A program made the position numbers and the translations under genes. Under the pieces are notes generated by a model. It searched no databases, was not told the origin of the DNA, and saw only the letters and a program-made list of their open reading frames with translations. DNA of 64,000 nucleotides from contig NZ_JAKQZG010000013.1 in the NCBI RefSeq assembly GCF_024359545.1, positions 103,899 through 167,898 on the forward strand, in the 5' to 3' direction. The first letter of the stretch is position 1; every line of letters begins with the position of its first letter. The DNA comes from Jiella marina (GTDB lineage: Bacteria; Pseudomonadota; Alphaproteobacteria; Rhizobiales; Rhizobiaceae). Shown in pieces: positions 45,556-54,663 of this stretch.

Positions 45556-46244
45556 TCGTGCTCCGCCCCGAACTCCGGCATGTCACCAAGGAGGCGCTGA
45601 ACACTGCTGTCGTGCGCCCCCATCCAACCATCGAGCACGTCTCCGAGCTGGAGGCGGGTGAGCCCCAAGATCGGCATGCGCGTGCACACTACGGTTTCGA
45701 GGTGGTGTTCGAGGATCAATTCGCGCAGTTCGTGCATCATCATCGTGCAGGGCTCCTCCGGCGTGCCGGCCTTCTCGAGCACCTCGAAGACGAGACGGTA
45801 GCCGTGCTGCTCGAGGTAACCGACCAGCTTCTCCTCGAGGAGTTCCACCGGGTCGATGCGGGCGTTGAATCGCTCCGCGAATGCCGCGTCTCGGGCCAGC
45901 GCGGAGATCAGGAACGCCATCCCATCCCGGCGGCGGAAGCAGGCGCCCGTCGACTTGACCAAGTCGAGTAGGTGCGGACCGAAGTCGGTCTGCGTACATA
46001 CCCACACCGCAGCGCCGCGAAGGACGAAGCATTGGCGGGTCGGGTCCTCGGGGTCGGGGAAGATCTCCGGCGCCCCGCCGAACAGGGCCGGGTTGGTCGC
46101 GAACTGCTCGCGGACCGTCAGTGCGATGATTGCGACCTTCGCGAAGTCGGCCGGGACTCCGCCGTCGGAGTAAACGATCCCGAAATTCTTCTGGGTCGCG
46201 TTCAGGTCGTCGAGGCTGATGATGCTGTTGTCGTTGTCGGACAT
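45552..46244 (-). CDS. uncharacterised module B protein (230 aa)
   Basis: A 230-residue soluble protein starting MSDNDNSIISLDDLNATQKN. GGAGG lies 6 bases before the ATG. It continues PADFAKVAIIALTVREQFAT, RQCFVLRGAAVWVCTQTDFG, RIDPVELLEEKLVGYLEQHG and LETVVCTRMPILGLTRLQLG. No family is recognised. It is followed without a gap by the 121-residue gene and is preceded by a GCCGCCTAT hairpin element shared with module A. Confidence 0.55.
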   Translation of the reverse strand: MSDNDNSIISLDDLNATQKNFGIVYSDGGVPADFAKVAIIALTVREQFATNPALFGGAPEIFPDPEDPTRQCFVLRGAAVWVCTQTDFGPHLLDLVKSTGACFRRRDGMAFLISALARDAAFAERFNARIDPVELLEEKLVGYLEQHGYRLVFEVLEKAGTPEEPCTMMMHELRELILEHHLETVVCTRMPILGLTRLQLGDVLDGWMGAHDSSVQRLLGDMPEFGAEHE

Positions 46245-46309
46245 GCCGATCCTCCGTTGCGGCACCCGTTCGGGTCGGTGCCAGACACCCTCATGCTCGG
46301 CAGCCACAC

Positions 46310-46325
46310 GCCGCCTATGCGGCGG
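46310..46325. repeat. GCCGCCTATGCGGCGG hairpin (module B)
   Basis: The same 16 bases form the core of the module A element at 14027-14042. It lies 66 bases upstream of the minus-strand start at 46244, so in all three cases the core precedes a minus-strand gene. Confidence 0.5.
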
Positions 46326-46522
46326 GCCGCGACGGTGGCGGCAGTGCTGGAGATGAGGGTGACGGAGGGGATCATCGGACGTCCATTGATGTGGGACGGG
46401 ATACATCCCAGGAGTCGGGCGGCGCGTCGAGCCCGTCCTCGAAATGCGGTTCGCAGAGGCTCAATTCGCCGCTTGCAATTTTAGCCACCATCCTTCGGTG
46501 CACTTAGAGGGAGGACACCCGC

Positions 46523-47125
46523 ATGCTCGCAGCCATCGCCGCCGCACTCCGCGCCGCCGCTTCCAGCCTCGCCGCCGCCGGCCGCTGGTGCTGGACCGCA
46601 CTCGACTGGCTGGCGTCCATACCCGGCCGGATGCTCGGCGGTGGAGGCGGCTCCCTCCCCATGCCGCCCGAGCCCGCACCGGCGCCGGACACCGCGAAGG
46701 ACATCGCGGCGCTGGTCGCCAAGCGCGGTCGCGCCCGCGAACTCCCTGGCTTGCTTCCGTCCGTCCTCGAGCCACGCCCCGATGGAACGGACCCGGTGTC
46801 CGCGATCGTTCACGCCTACGCCCGCGCTTCGGCGACGGACCGCCGGCAGGTCGACCTGTCGGCGCTGTCGCCGGACCAGGTGAGCTGGCTCCTCCGGCTC
46901 CGGCCGCACGACCTCAATCGCCTTGCGGCAGCCGGCGGCCTCGTCTGCGGGCGGCTGGCGCGGGGGATGGGCGGCGGCGCTCTGGGTGTCGAACCGTGTC
47001 GGCGTCGGGAAGCGGAGCCGTCGGCCGAGGAGTTGGCCGGACGAAAGGAGCCGTCGGCGATCGAGTCTTTCACTGATCGGGTGCGGCACCGGAAGGCGGG
47101 TGGGCCTCGACTGGTGATGGAATGA
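46523..47125 (+). CDS. module B paralogue of the 14802-15419 protein (200 aa)
   Basis: A 200-residue protein: MLAAIAAALRAAASSLAAAG, then WTALDWLASIPGRMLGGGGG, DPVSAIVHAYARASATDRRQ, LSPDQVSWLLRLRPHDLNRL and AAAGGLVCGRLARGMGGGAL. Most of these stretches are identical in the module A protein. AGGGAGG lies 8 bases before the ATG and the upstream TTGCAATTTTAG with CACCATCCT is shared. No family is known. The C-terminal 30 residues are basic (RVRHRKAGGPRL). Confidence 0.6.
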   Translation: MLAAIAAALRAAASSLAAAGRWCWTALDWLASIPGRMLGGGGGSLPMPPEPAPAPDTAKDIAALVAKRGRARELPGLLPSVLEPRPDGTDPVSAIVHAYARASATDRRQVDLSALSPDQVSWLLRLRPHDLNRLAAAGGLVCGRLARGMGGGALGVEPCRRREAEPSAEELAGRKEPSAIESFTDRVRHRKAGGPRLVME

Positions 47126-47147
47126 CGCTTGCGGGGGCGGCTCAAAG

Positions 47148-47480
47148 ATGGGACGCCCCTTTCTGTTTCAGGGCACCGCGCAGGTGGCTGGCAACCCGGC
47201 GAAGGCCGGAGTACGGAGGCCTGCGGCGGTCCTTCCTCTGGCGAGGCCGATGCTCATCACGGCCAGCTTCCCACTCGGCCTGTTCGTGGACTTGTGGTGG
47301 CTGCCGGCGTTTCGGCGGCGTCGTGGGCGAGATGGCCATCTCGCCAGCTCTCCGACCTACCGGAGGCAGCTTGCGGAGGTGCCGGGCGCGAAGGCGGCCG
47401 CTGTTGTGGCGACCGGGATGCTGACTGCACTGTGCGTCGGCGCGTTCTTCGCGAGGCGCCTGTGGCAGCGGCATTTTTGA
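47148..47480 (+). CDS. possible small membrane protein (110 aa)
   Basis: A 110-residue frame starting MGRPFLFQGTAQVAGNPAKA, with two hydrophobic stretches (PMLITASFPLGLFVDLWWLP and AAAVVATGMLTALCVGAFFA). A GGGGCG...CGCCCC hairpin overlaps its 5' end, and no ribosome site is evident, so the first half may not be coding. No family is recognised. Confidence 0.3.
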   Translation: MGRPFLFQGTAQVAGNPAKAGVRRPAAVLPLARPMLITASFPLGLFVDLWWLPAFRRRRGRDGHLASSPTYRRQLAEVPGAKAAAVVATGMLTALCVGAFFARRLWQRHF

Positions 47481-47511
47481 GGCGGTCGGCGCGCGCCGGC
47501 CCGTCAGTCTG

Positions 47512-47790
47512 CTACCCCCCGCGCCTCGTGCCCGGTCTGTTCATGTCCTTCCGCAGTGCGACCGCGTCCCGCAGTGCGTCTCGAGCACGACCTGAGGAGT
47601 GGTCGGAACGCCGGGCGAGTTCTTCCGGCGTGTGGCCCGGTGTTCCAAAAGGTACGTCGACAGCCACTTCTCGTATCCGAGGCTCGTCACCGCCTCCTTC
47701 CGGATGTAAGCCGCGGGCCATTCCGCTTGCCGGGTCAACTCGACAGCCTTCCCCTCCTCGCGGCGGACACGATCCTGCTCGTCAGCAGAT
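47512..47790 (-). pseudogene. hypothetical frameshifted gene
   Basis: Minus-strand segments RREEGKAVELTRQAEWPAAY and IRKEAVTSLGYEKWLSTYLL are followed in another frame by GHTPEELARRSDHSSGRARD and LRKDMNRPGTRRGG. Together they suggest one small basic protein with a frameshift near 47640. No family is recognised and no start is clear. Confidence 0.3.
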
Positions 47791-47918
47791 CGCTGATTAC
47801 TGCTTACTGATATTTTCTCGCATTGTGGCCAAACTCAATCTTCTGACCGCCAGTGGACGAATAGACATCCTAAGAAAATTCGGGAATTATTACTCGAACT
47901 CCGCAGAAATTATTAGAC

Positions 47919-48149
47919 TCATTCGTTACGATCTCTTGAATCGAGGTAGCCTTTTCCGGCGATTATCGCGATTACTGCCGAACCCATAAACAATATTGCG
48001 TAAACAAAATTTAAATACCCGTCTCCTATGGAAATTGACATTCCAGCGATCATTAGAGCCAAGTAACCCAGACCCATTGCTCCAAAAAACGCGATCATGG
48101 CATATACTACAGCTATCGCCATAACCCCAAGAGTTCCAATCCTCAACAA
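47919..48149 (-). CDS. small membrane protein in an AT-rich island
   Basis: A 76-residue protein with two hydrophobic helices: VMAIAVVYAMIAFFGAMGLG and FVYAILFMGSAVIAIIAGKG, ending LDSRDRNE. It starts with TTG; AAAGGAA is 7 bases upstream. The surrounding 47800-48285 DNA is far more AT-rich than the rest of the window, which marks recent import or a silenced insert. No family is recognised. Confidence 0.45.
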   Translation of the reverse strand: MLRIGTLGVMAIAVVYAMIAFFGAMGLGYLALMIAGMSISIGDGYLNFVYAILFMGSAVIAIIAGKGYLDSRDRNE

Positions 48150-48284
48150 TTTACATTCCTTTCATATAATCAAATAATAATATTAACCAGATTCTGCACG
48201 ATTTACATAGATATACGATACCAATCACATATAGCTCGCCGAATTTTCGGTATTTCACAATGAATTGCTGTTATGAGAGGATGT

Positions 48285-49067
48285 CTAACCAAGCCAGACA
48301 TCCAGAAACAGCATGAGGACGAAACCGATGGACAGGCCCAGAGTTGCCTTGTCCTGATGCCCCCTACGGTGCGTCTCAGGTATGATCTCGTGACTGATCA
48401 CATAGAGCATCGCGCCCGCGGCGAAGGCTAACCCCCAAGGCAGAAGCGGCTGCGAAAACGTAATGATACCCGCGCCGAGCAGACCGCCGATCGGTTCCAC
48501 CAGCCCAGTCAGTGCGGCGATGCCCCAAGCACGACGCTTTGAATACCCCTCCCCCAGAAGCGACACGGCCACAGCAAGACCCTCGGGGGCGTTTTGCAAC
48601 CCGATCCCGATGGCCAAAGGCAATCCGTCCTTCAGCCCGCCTGATCCGAAGCCAACGCCGACAGCAAGACCCTCCGGGAAATTGTGGATTGTGATCGCGA
48701 TGATGAAGAGCCAGACGCGCCTGAGCGAGGCGGCCTCGGGCCCTTCGCGCCCCACGCTAAAGTGCTCATGCGGCAGCTTCTCATTCATCAGTGCAACGGC
48801 GCCCATGCCGAGCAGGATTGCCAGGCAGACGATAGCAGCCGGTGCCGCCTCGTTGTCGAATTGCAACTCAGCAGCGTCGAGCGCAGGAATGATCAGCGAG
48901 AAGAACGAGGCGGCCAGCATCACCCCCGCCGCGAACCCGAGCGAGAGATCTCGCGTTCCTTGCGAAGGAAGTCGTCCAAAGAGCACCGGAACGGCACCGA
49001 AGGCGGTCAGGGATCCGGCAGCAAGGCTGCCCAAAAATCCGAGAGCTATCGGGGAAAATTCAGTCAC
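48285..49067 (-). CDS. ZIP-family divalent metal transporter
   Basis: A 260-residue ZIP protein with eight membrane helices. The metal path is marked by AITIHNFPEGLAVGVGFGSG, LQNAPEGLAVAVSLLG and YVISHEIIPETHRRGHQ. ZupT/ZIP proteins take up Zn(II) and other divalent metals. Its start overlaps the DsbA-like stop (ATGA), placing it last in a dsbB-dsbA-zip operon. Being beside a CadR-like regulator suggests zinc or cadmium control. The gene is full length. Confidence 0.88.
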   Translation of the reverse strand: MTEFSPIALGFLGSLAAGSLTAFGAVPVLFGRLPSQGTRDLSLGFAAGVMLAASFFSLIIPALDAAELQFDNEAAPAAIVCLAILLGMGAVALMNEKLPHEHFSVGREGPEAASLRRVWLFIIAITIHNFPEGLAVGVGFGSGGLKDGLPLAIGIGLQNAPEGLAVAVSLLGEGYSKRRAWGIAALTGLVEPIGGLLGAGIITFSQPLLPWGLAFAAGAMLYVISHEIIPETHRRGHQDKATLGLSIGFVLMLFLDVWLG

Positions 49068-49729
49068 GAGCCACTTGCGGCTACCTCTTCGGCCACTCTC
49101 GTCCTCAGTTCCGCTTTTCCGAACGGCGCGAGCGGCCTCCCATTTACGAAGAATGTCGGAGTCTGGCTTACACCCATGGTTTCCACATCGGCGCGATCCT
49201 GGTTCAGGATTGCCGTTGTCTGAGGCGCCTGCATTTGTGTTCGAGCGGCATCGGCATCGAGTCCCGCACTTGCAGCGATCTGCAGGACCAGCCCTGGCTC
49301 AGGAGCTCCATGCGAGGCCCATTGCGGCTGCTCGCGCATGATGGCTTGAAGCACCGGTTCGAAGACGCCCTGCATCCTCGCCGCCTCAAGGACGCGGATG
49401 GCTTCTTCGGACCCCTCGCCATGGAACGGTGTGTAGCGTAGGACCACGCGCACCGCCGCGCCATGCTCGGCTATAATCTGCTTCACAGTCGGGTAGAAGG
49501 CGCGGCAAGCCTCGCAGGCGGGATCAAAGAACTCGACAATAGTGACCGGTGCTTGCTCCGGTCCAAGGATCGGCGAATACGGTCGCAACAATGCCTCAGC
49601 CTGCTCAGGCGGGAGGGTCCCCGTGGCAGTGGCGGTGATGGCCGCGGGGCGCGTAGCGAACCACGAGGCCGCAGCGAAGACCGCAAGGCCCACGACAAGA
49701 ATGGACAGAATCAATGGTCGGCGGGTCAT
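49064..49729 (-). CDS. DsbA-like thiol oxidoreductase
   Basis: A 221-residue periplasmic protein with an N-terminal membrane/signal helix (LILSILVVGLAVFAAASWFA). The thioredoxin fold carries TIVEFFDPACEACRAFYPTV with the redox pair Cys72/Cys75 (CEAC) and the cis-Pro region MGVSQTPTFFVNGRPLAPFG. It would introduce disulfides in exported proteins. Its start overlaps the dsbB-like stop and its stop overlaps the ZIP start (both ATGA), so the three genes form one translation-coupled operon. Confidence 0.88.
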   Translation of the reverse strand: MTRRPLILSILVVGLAVFAAASWFATRPAAITATATGTLPPEQAEALLRPYSPILGPEQAPVTIVEFFDPACEACRAFYPTVKQIIAEHGAAVRVVLRYTPFHGEGSEEAIRVLEAARMQGVFEPVLQAIMREQPQWASHGAPEPGLVLQIAASAGLDADAARTQMQAPQTTAILNQDRADVETMGVSQTPTFFVNGRPLAPFGKAELRTRVAEEVAASGS

Positions 49730-50150
49730 GAACGCGGTTCCTTCAAAGAGAGAATCGATAAGCTCGCCGTGAGAATGAAGGCCAGAAGCGACAGAAGCGG
49801 GATGGGGACGCCAAGGATTGCCTGGTTGTCGTCGGTGCAGGAAGGTCCCGTCGCGGTGCATGGCTGGACGGGCTCCGGGATGATGCCCGCGTAGAGGCCG
49901 ATATGCCAAAGCGCGACCATCCCCCCCCGAGGCTGAGCGCTACACCGTAGCGCCCGACGCGGGCATCCTGCCACCAGAGGCCAAGGCCTAGGACGATTGG
50001 TAGCGGAAACATAAAGGCACGCTGATACCAGCACAGCAGGCAGGGCATCCGGCCCAGCACCTCGCCGATGAACAGCACCGAGAGCGACGCCACAACCGTT
50101 ACAACCCATGCGGCAGTCAACGCTGCTTCGCCAGTCACTCTCGTTGTCAT
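49726..50150 (-). pseudogene. dsbB: DsbB-like gene, frameshifted in a run of eight G
   Basis: It starts MTTRVTGEAALTAAWVVTVV, with the quinone-reactive pair in GRMPCLLCWYQRAFMFPLPI. In the minus-strand run of eight G (49921-49928) the reading leaves the frame; one G fewer restores MVALWHIGLYAGII, EPVQPCTATGPSCTDDNQ and AILGVPIPLLSLLAFILTAS with the second Cys pair. DsbB re-oxidises DsbA using quinone. It may be a sequencing slip, a real mutation or a slippage-controlled switch. Confidence 0.8.
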
Positions 50151-50311
50151 GCGTCTATGTACCCTCTCAACTCAGCGAGCGCCTCCCCAGCGGGAATTCC
50201 CGTCCGGGCCAGCAGCATGAAGAACGCGTGCTCCGAGACGCCCGCACACGATTTCCGGAAGGGTGTCAGTTTCAATACAATCGGCCTGACCGCGATTCTC
50301 GGTTCATTGCG

Positions 50312-50342
50312 TTCCTACATCCTCAAGCTACTGGAGGTTCAA
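50312..50342 (-). promoter_or_regulatory. CadR/PbrR-type promoter and operator for the dsb-zip operon
   Basis: On the minus strand TTGAAC and TAGGAA are separated by 19 bases. The spacer holds CCTCCAG-TAG-CTTGAGG (50321-50337), a dyad with one mismatch. It lies between the dsbB-like start (50150) and the divergent regulator gene, as expected for a MerR-family operator. Confidence 0.6.
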
Positions 50343-50450
50343 GCTGCTTTCCTGAGACCCACGATGGTTTCACGTGCCTGTGACTCGGGAGCTCCCCTTG
50401 CCGATCCGCGCAGCAGTATCTACCAAGACTGGAACATTGCGGAGACGCGG

Positions 50451-50879
50451 ATGCTGACTATTGGCGCTCTTGCCAGGAAGACTGGGTCGAAGGTGCAAAC
50501 GATCCGCTACTACGAGCAGATCGGGCTGATGCCCGAACCGGGCCGAACCGAGGGCGGACAGCGGCGCTACGGCGACGCCGAACTCGACCGGTTGTCCTTC
50601 ATCCGTCATGCTCGACAGCTCGGCTTCAGACTGGAAGCGATCCGCGAACTCCTGAATCTGAGCGATCAGCCAGATAAGCCGTGCCAGGAAGCCGACTCCA
50701 TTGCGAGACGGCAGTTGAAGCAGGTGGAGCAGCGTCTCGCGCGGCTGGAAGCCTTGCGTACGGAACTCGAACGCATGGTGCATGAATGTAGCGGTGGCCG
50801 AACAGCCGATTGCCGCGTGCTGGAGGTACTGCGCGACCATTCTGAATGCCTGACCGACCACAACGAGATCGGCGCCTAG
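50451..50879 (+). CDS. MerR-family regulator, CadR/PbrR/ZntR-like
   Basis: A 142-residue regulator starting [20 protein letters not shown], with [20 protein letters not shown] and [17 protein letters not shown]. The metal-binding cysteines are Cys78 (DKPCQEAD), Cys113 and Cys121 ([11 protein letters not shown]), plus Cys133. This spacing is that of CadR/PbrR rather than CueR, so cadmium, lead or zinc is the likely signal. It is divergent from the dsb-zip operon and two bases ahead of ynfA. Confidence 0.85.
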   Translation: MLTIGALARKTGSKVQTIRYYEQIGLMPEPGRTEGGQRRYGDAELDRLSFIRHARQLGFRLEAIRELLNLSDQPDKPCQEADSIARRQLKQVEQRLARLEALRTELERMVHECSGGRTADCRVLEVLRDHSECLTDHNEIGA

Positions 50880-50880
50880 A

Positions 50881-51207
50881 ATGCCCGCGGCACTCGTCTA
50901 TCCGCTTGCCGCGCTGGCCGAGATCGCCGGCTGCTTTGCCATCTGGGCATGGTGGCGCCTTGATGCATCTGCCCTTTGGCTCGCGCCGGGTGTGGTCGCT
51001 CTTGTGGCGTTCGGCTGGCTTCTCGCACAGGTCGATACCATCGCAGCGGGACGAGCCTTCGCCGCCTATGGCGGGGTCTATATCGCGGCCTCGGTCCTCT
51101 GGATGTGGCTCGCCGAAGCACATCGCCCCGACAGATGGGATGTGCTCGGTACCACAGTCTGCCTACTCGGCGCAGCGATCATACTCGCCGCCCCGCGTGG
51201 CGCCTGA
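50881..51207 (+). CDS. YnfA/UPF0060 membrane protein
   Basis: A 108-residue protein with four membrane helices ([65 protein letters not shown]), the full length of the YnfA family. The family resembles small multidrug exporters, but its substrate is not established. It starts one base after the CadR-like stop, so the two are cotranscribed. Confidence 0.88.
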   Translation: MPAALVYPLAALAEIAGCFAIWAWWRLDASALWLAPGVVALVAFGWLLAQVDTIAAGRAFAAYGGVYIAASVLWMWLAEAHRPDRWDVLGTTVCLLGAAIILAAPRGA

Positions 51208-51217
51208 ATCTTTCCTC

Positions 51218-51248
51218 TTGAAGCTACAGTTGCTGGAGCGATTACACG
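51218..51248 (+). promoter_or_regulatory. MerR-type promoter before the CDF gene
   Basis: TTGAAG and TACACG are separated by 19 bases with the dyad CTACAG-TTG-CTGGAG (one mismatch) in the spacer. It lies between the YnfA gene and the CDF exporter, so the exporter probably has its own metal-induced promoter. Confidence 0.5.
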
Positions 51249-51390
51249 TCTCGTCGACCGATTCTTCGGCTGATGTTGGTGCACCGCTCCATCCGCACGA
51301 TGCGCCAATGCACCTATGGCACACGGGTGATAGGCCGCAAATCCTTGGACTGCGTCCGCGGACCGTTATGGGCGTCGATTCTTCAGCACT

Positions 51391-52353
51391 ATGGGCCAAA
51401 GGGAACATCCGATGCCGCACGATCATGGACATGCGCATATCGACCCGGATTCCGGCGACCGCCGGGTCTCGATTGCAATCTGGGCCAACGCTTTACTGAC
51501 AGTCGCCCAGATTTTTGGAGGCATCCTGTCCGGCAGCCTCGCGCTGGTCGCCGACGCACTGCACAATTTCTCCGACATGGCGTCGCTGGCAATTGCTTTT
51601 GCCGCACGCAAGATCGCACGGAGGCCGGCGGATGCACGTATGACCTTCGGCTATGGCCGGATCGAAATCGTTGCGGCGCTTATCAACTACACCACGCTGA
51701 TCCTCGTCGGCTTCTACCTGATCTACGAGGGCGGCATGCGGATGATCGATCCCCCCGAGGTCGCGGGCTGGACGGTGGTCATCCTGGGCGGCGTGGCACT
51801 TGTGGTCGACACGTTAACGGCTTTGCTCACGTACTCCATGCAGAAAGGCAGCGTGAATATCCGCGCGCTCTTCCTCCATAATCTCTCGGACGCACTGGCA
51901 TCGCTTGCCGTCATCATCGGCGGTACGCTCATCATTCTCTACGACATGCGCTGGGTTGATCCGGCCATCACGATCGGCATCGCGCTCTACATCCTCTATC
52001 TCGCTTTCACCGAGATTGGAGGCCCGATCCGGACCCTGATGCTGGGCAGCCCGCCGGACATCGACAACGACTCCGTTGTCGATGCGTTACGCGGAGTCGA
52101 CGGTGTCGCGGACATCCATCATGCCCATTTTTGGCAGATGGAGGAGCATGTTGCCGCTCTCGACACCCATGTGGTGATAGAGAAGAAAGCCTGGGATCGC
52201 CTCGAAGACATCAAGCAAGCCATCAAGCGGATGCTCGAAAGCGAGTTCGGCATCACCCATTCAACGCTCGAGTTCGAGCGAGAGGACCAGTCGCATTGCA
52301 GCGCAGATCTGTATGGCCACGACGCCCGTCCTAGCCGGCAAGAGGATGATTGA
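51391..52353 (+). CDS. CDF-family zinc/cadmium exporter
   Basis: A 320-residue cation diffusion facilitator. A His-rich start (MPHDHGHAHID) is followed by six membrane helices. The metal site is in LVADALHNFSDMASLAIAFA and ALFLHNLSDALASLAVIIGG (HxxxD pairs). The C-terminal cytoplasmic domain has ADIHHAHFWQMEEHVAALDT. CzcD/ZitB-type members export Zn(II), Cd(II) or Co(II) against protons. An alternative start is the Met 21 bases downstream. A MerR-type promoter lies upstream. Confidence 0.9.
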   Translation: MGQREHPMPHDHGHAHIDPDSGDRRVSIAIWANALLTVAQIFGGILSGSLALVADALHNFSDMASLAIAFAARKIARRPADARMTFGYGRIEIVAALINYTTLILVGFYLIYEGGMRMIDPPEVAGWTVVILGGVALVVDTLTALLTYSMQKGSVNIRALFLHNLSDALASLAVIIGGTLIILYDMRWVDPAITIGIALYILYLAFTEIGGPIRTLMLGSPPDIDNDSVVDALRGVDGVADIHHAHFWQMEEHVAALDTHVVIEKKAWDRLEDIKQAIKRMLESEFGITHSTLEFEREDQSHCSADLYGHDARPSRQEDD

Positions 52354-52971
52354 GACCGGCCGCACCGAGTTCCAGAGTCTGCTTCTCCTTGCCGAAAACT
52401 CGGCCCAGCAAAAGTGATTTCTGACGAGCGCCGGACAGCGTTGGGAGGCAGATGTAAACGGACACCTCAACCCGGCTCTGGCGAATAATCCCACCTCCAG
52501 TCGTGGCTCCACAGCGCGATTCCATGATGGTTGGTGTCAGATCCACGAGGCAGTGTGCGCACGGAGGCTCGGTTTTCGACGGGTCAGAATCGGAACTGCG
52601 CACCGGGGAATTTGTCGGACGGGCTTCGGTCACTGAAATGAATCCGCAGCCTTGGCGGCTCGGAAGCATACTGCTTACGGCTCGGAAGAAGACAGCTTCT
52701 CAATCGTCCTCCCGCTCTGCGCCGTCTCCTCTCCTGTAGCCGCACCCGGATAAATGACTCAGTGAATCGACTAAGTCTCTGTTTATATTGATTTAAGGTG
52801 CGCCACTGCGACTAGGTCTTTGACTCTGTCGGCGCGGAACCTGACTCGATCCGAAAGGAGTGCGCGAAAGGTTGACTCGGCACGGGTCAGAGGTCACTAA
52901 GCGAAGGCGAAGCAGTCCACGAGGCGCCTTCGGAGTGCCGACGAACTCCCTCGGCCGCTCAGGAACGATGT
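52354..52971. other. intergenic stretch, no gene recognised
   Basis: These roughly 620 bases give no protein-like frame with a start, and no repeat stands out. They probably represent decayed DNA between the zinc exporter and the next phage-type relic. Confidence 0.4.
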
Positions 52972-53540
52972 TTCAGATCCCGCTGAGGAAATTCAGGTCC
53001 AAGACCTGGCTCTCGTGCAGGTCGCGCGCCGTGAGTTGGTCGAGGGTGCCGATCCTTAAGACGTCCCTCGACCCAGGAGTACCCCTCCGGAAGGGCGACG
53101 GGGTCGAGCTGGGCATTCAGCTCCGCAGCCAACTCCTTTTCTGTGGCGGGAAGTTCGCCGTCCTCGAGGACCGCGAACAGCAGGACTTCAACAGCCCCCG
53201 CCTCCCAATGCGGGTACGCCGTGACGCGGAGCATCCGGATTGATCGATAGATGCGGCCGAGTTCCGAATCCTTCTCGTGCTTCGAAACGATGCGGCTGCG
53301 CCACCTGGATAGTGCGCGTACGAAGGCGTCCGGGTAGACGAAGCGCCCGTGCTTGCGCTCAAGCGCGCTTCCGAACCCGGCCCGCCCCTCGTCAGTCCGG
53401 AAACCTTCCTGCCGCGTCCAGCTCCAGACCACGGCCCACGGTCATCATGCGGCCGAGGTCGACAACAACCTCGGTCGACGGTGGGTTCTCGAGAAGCACA
53501 GACCGGAGTCCTGCCGGACGCCGCCTCCTTCATGAACGCC
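52972..53540 (-). pseudogene. hypothetical gene with two or more frameshifts
   Basis: Coherent minus-strand segments are STEVVVDLGRMMTVGRGLEL, then GRAGFGSALERKHGRFVYPD, IYRSIRMLRVTAYPHWEAGA, VEVLLFAVLEDGELPATEKE and LDPVALPEGYSWVEG, and in another frame TLDQLTARDLHESQVLDLNF. They read like one protein of about 185 residues with two shifts near 53390 and 53060. No family is recognised, and it is not functional as it stands. Confidence 0.4.
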
Positions 53541-53678
53541 TCGGACGCGGGAACGAGCGGAGAGAAGGTAGGTGGGAGAACTCCCACAAAAGGTTCGCAA
53601 GGGCCGCGAATACGAGATAACGGCGCAGCGCGACCAGCCAGTTTCGCCGCTCCGCAACATGTGACATCGGCGCCGCGA

Positions 53679-54317
53679 TCATTGAAACGCTCGAAGGATG
53701 CTGTCGAGCCAGCCGCTCTCCGGCGGTGGCGTGTTCGTCAATGCGTTGATGTAGACAATCAGGTTCGTGCGGGCGAATTCCGCGCCGTGGAAGATGGCGG
53801 CATGGCGTCCACCGCGGTCGATGACATGGATCATTGGCGCGTAGGTCGTACGCGCGGACAGGGCTGCGAAGGACGCCGCCGCCTTGGCGGCGCCATCACC
53901 CACCGTGACGGGCAGCCAGTTCGATCTGTCCAAGTCTGCGACAGAGGCGACACCCACCGTGAGGAAGGTGACCCGATCGCGCATCGACGTGATGTTCACC
54001 CCCTCTTGCACCGCGCGCAAAAGCGCCTGCTGCGCAATGCAAGGCGAACCGCAGACCGCGGGTGCGAAGCTGACCACGAGTATCTTGTCCTGAAGCCCGT
54101 CCAGACGCACCGTCGATCCGTCGGCAGCGGTCCCATTCAGCGGTGGCGCAAGGCGTCCATCGGAATGCTCGAAGGCGGGCTCCCGCTCGGCCATGAGTTC
54201 GTCGATCGGGGCGTCGGAACTATGCGCGGAAGCGCTTCCAATGGGCGCGAGCATCAACGCCAGGATGAGAACGATACGTTCCGCTATCCGCCCTCCAAGC
54301 CGTCGGCGGACTGCCAC
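53679..54317 (-). CDS. SCO-like thioredoxin-fold protein
   Basis: A 212-residue exported protein (signal IVLILALMLAPIGSASA). The body has LAPPLNGTAADGSTVRLDGL, ILVVSFAPAVCGSPCIAQQA with CGSPC in place of the SCO CxxxC, and YAPMIHVIDRGGRHAAIFHG. SCO/PrrC-type proteins carry copper to, or reduce, cytochrome oxidase. A GTG start preceded by GAAGG was chosen; a longer frame to 54605 exists but its first hundred residues are not protein-like. Confidence 0.65.
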   Translation of the reverse strand: MAVRRRLGGRIAERIVLILALMLAPIGSASAHSSDAPIDELMAEREPAFEHSDGRLAPPLNGTAADGSTVRLDGLQDKILVVSFAPAVCGSPCIAQQALLRAVQEGVNITSMRDRVTFLTVGVASVADLDRSNWLPVTVGDGAAKAAASFAALSARTTYAPMIHVIDRGGRHAAIFHGAEFARTNLIVYINALTNTPPPESGWLDSILRAFQ

Positions 54318-54663
54318 CGGCTGTGACCTTCCCGGTGAGCGCCGCGACGCGCCTGCGAGAGACCGTGTTCTCTCGCTCCGACTGGTTGGTTCGTCAACTG
54401 ATCCGGGATCAGGCGTGATACCGAGAACTCCCGAGCTTTGACGTGGGCGGTTTGGCCCGGTTGCGCCGTCTCGTCGGTGACGGGCCTGACTGATAGTCCG
54501 CGCTGCGCACCCTCGCCTGGGAAGCGCAGCGCCAATACCGAGCGCGCCGATATCCGTCAGCGCCCGCAGTCGTAGGCGAGGCAGGGAGAGGTAGGCTGAT
54601 TTCATCGGGTCTCTTTCAGCGGGGAGACGCAGGCCCGAATGTCGGTGCGGGCCTGCGCGACTA
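54318..54663. other. intergenic stretch upstream of the SCO-like gene
   Basis: Open minus-strand frames cross this interval but none is protein-like. One reads KAREFSVSRLIPDQLTNQPV, which might be a relic. It probably contains the promoter of the SCO-like gene. Confidence 0.35.

Noticed and set aside
49743..50150. Reading the dsbB frame straight through as a 135-residue protein
   Set aside because: After the G run the residues become Arg/Ser-rich and lose the second Cys pair; the alternative frame restores DsbB.
54318..54605. Longer start for the SCO-like protein
   Set aside because: The first hundred residues are not protein-like and a GTG with a ribosome site sits directly before the signal peptide.
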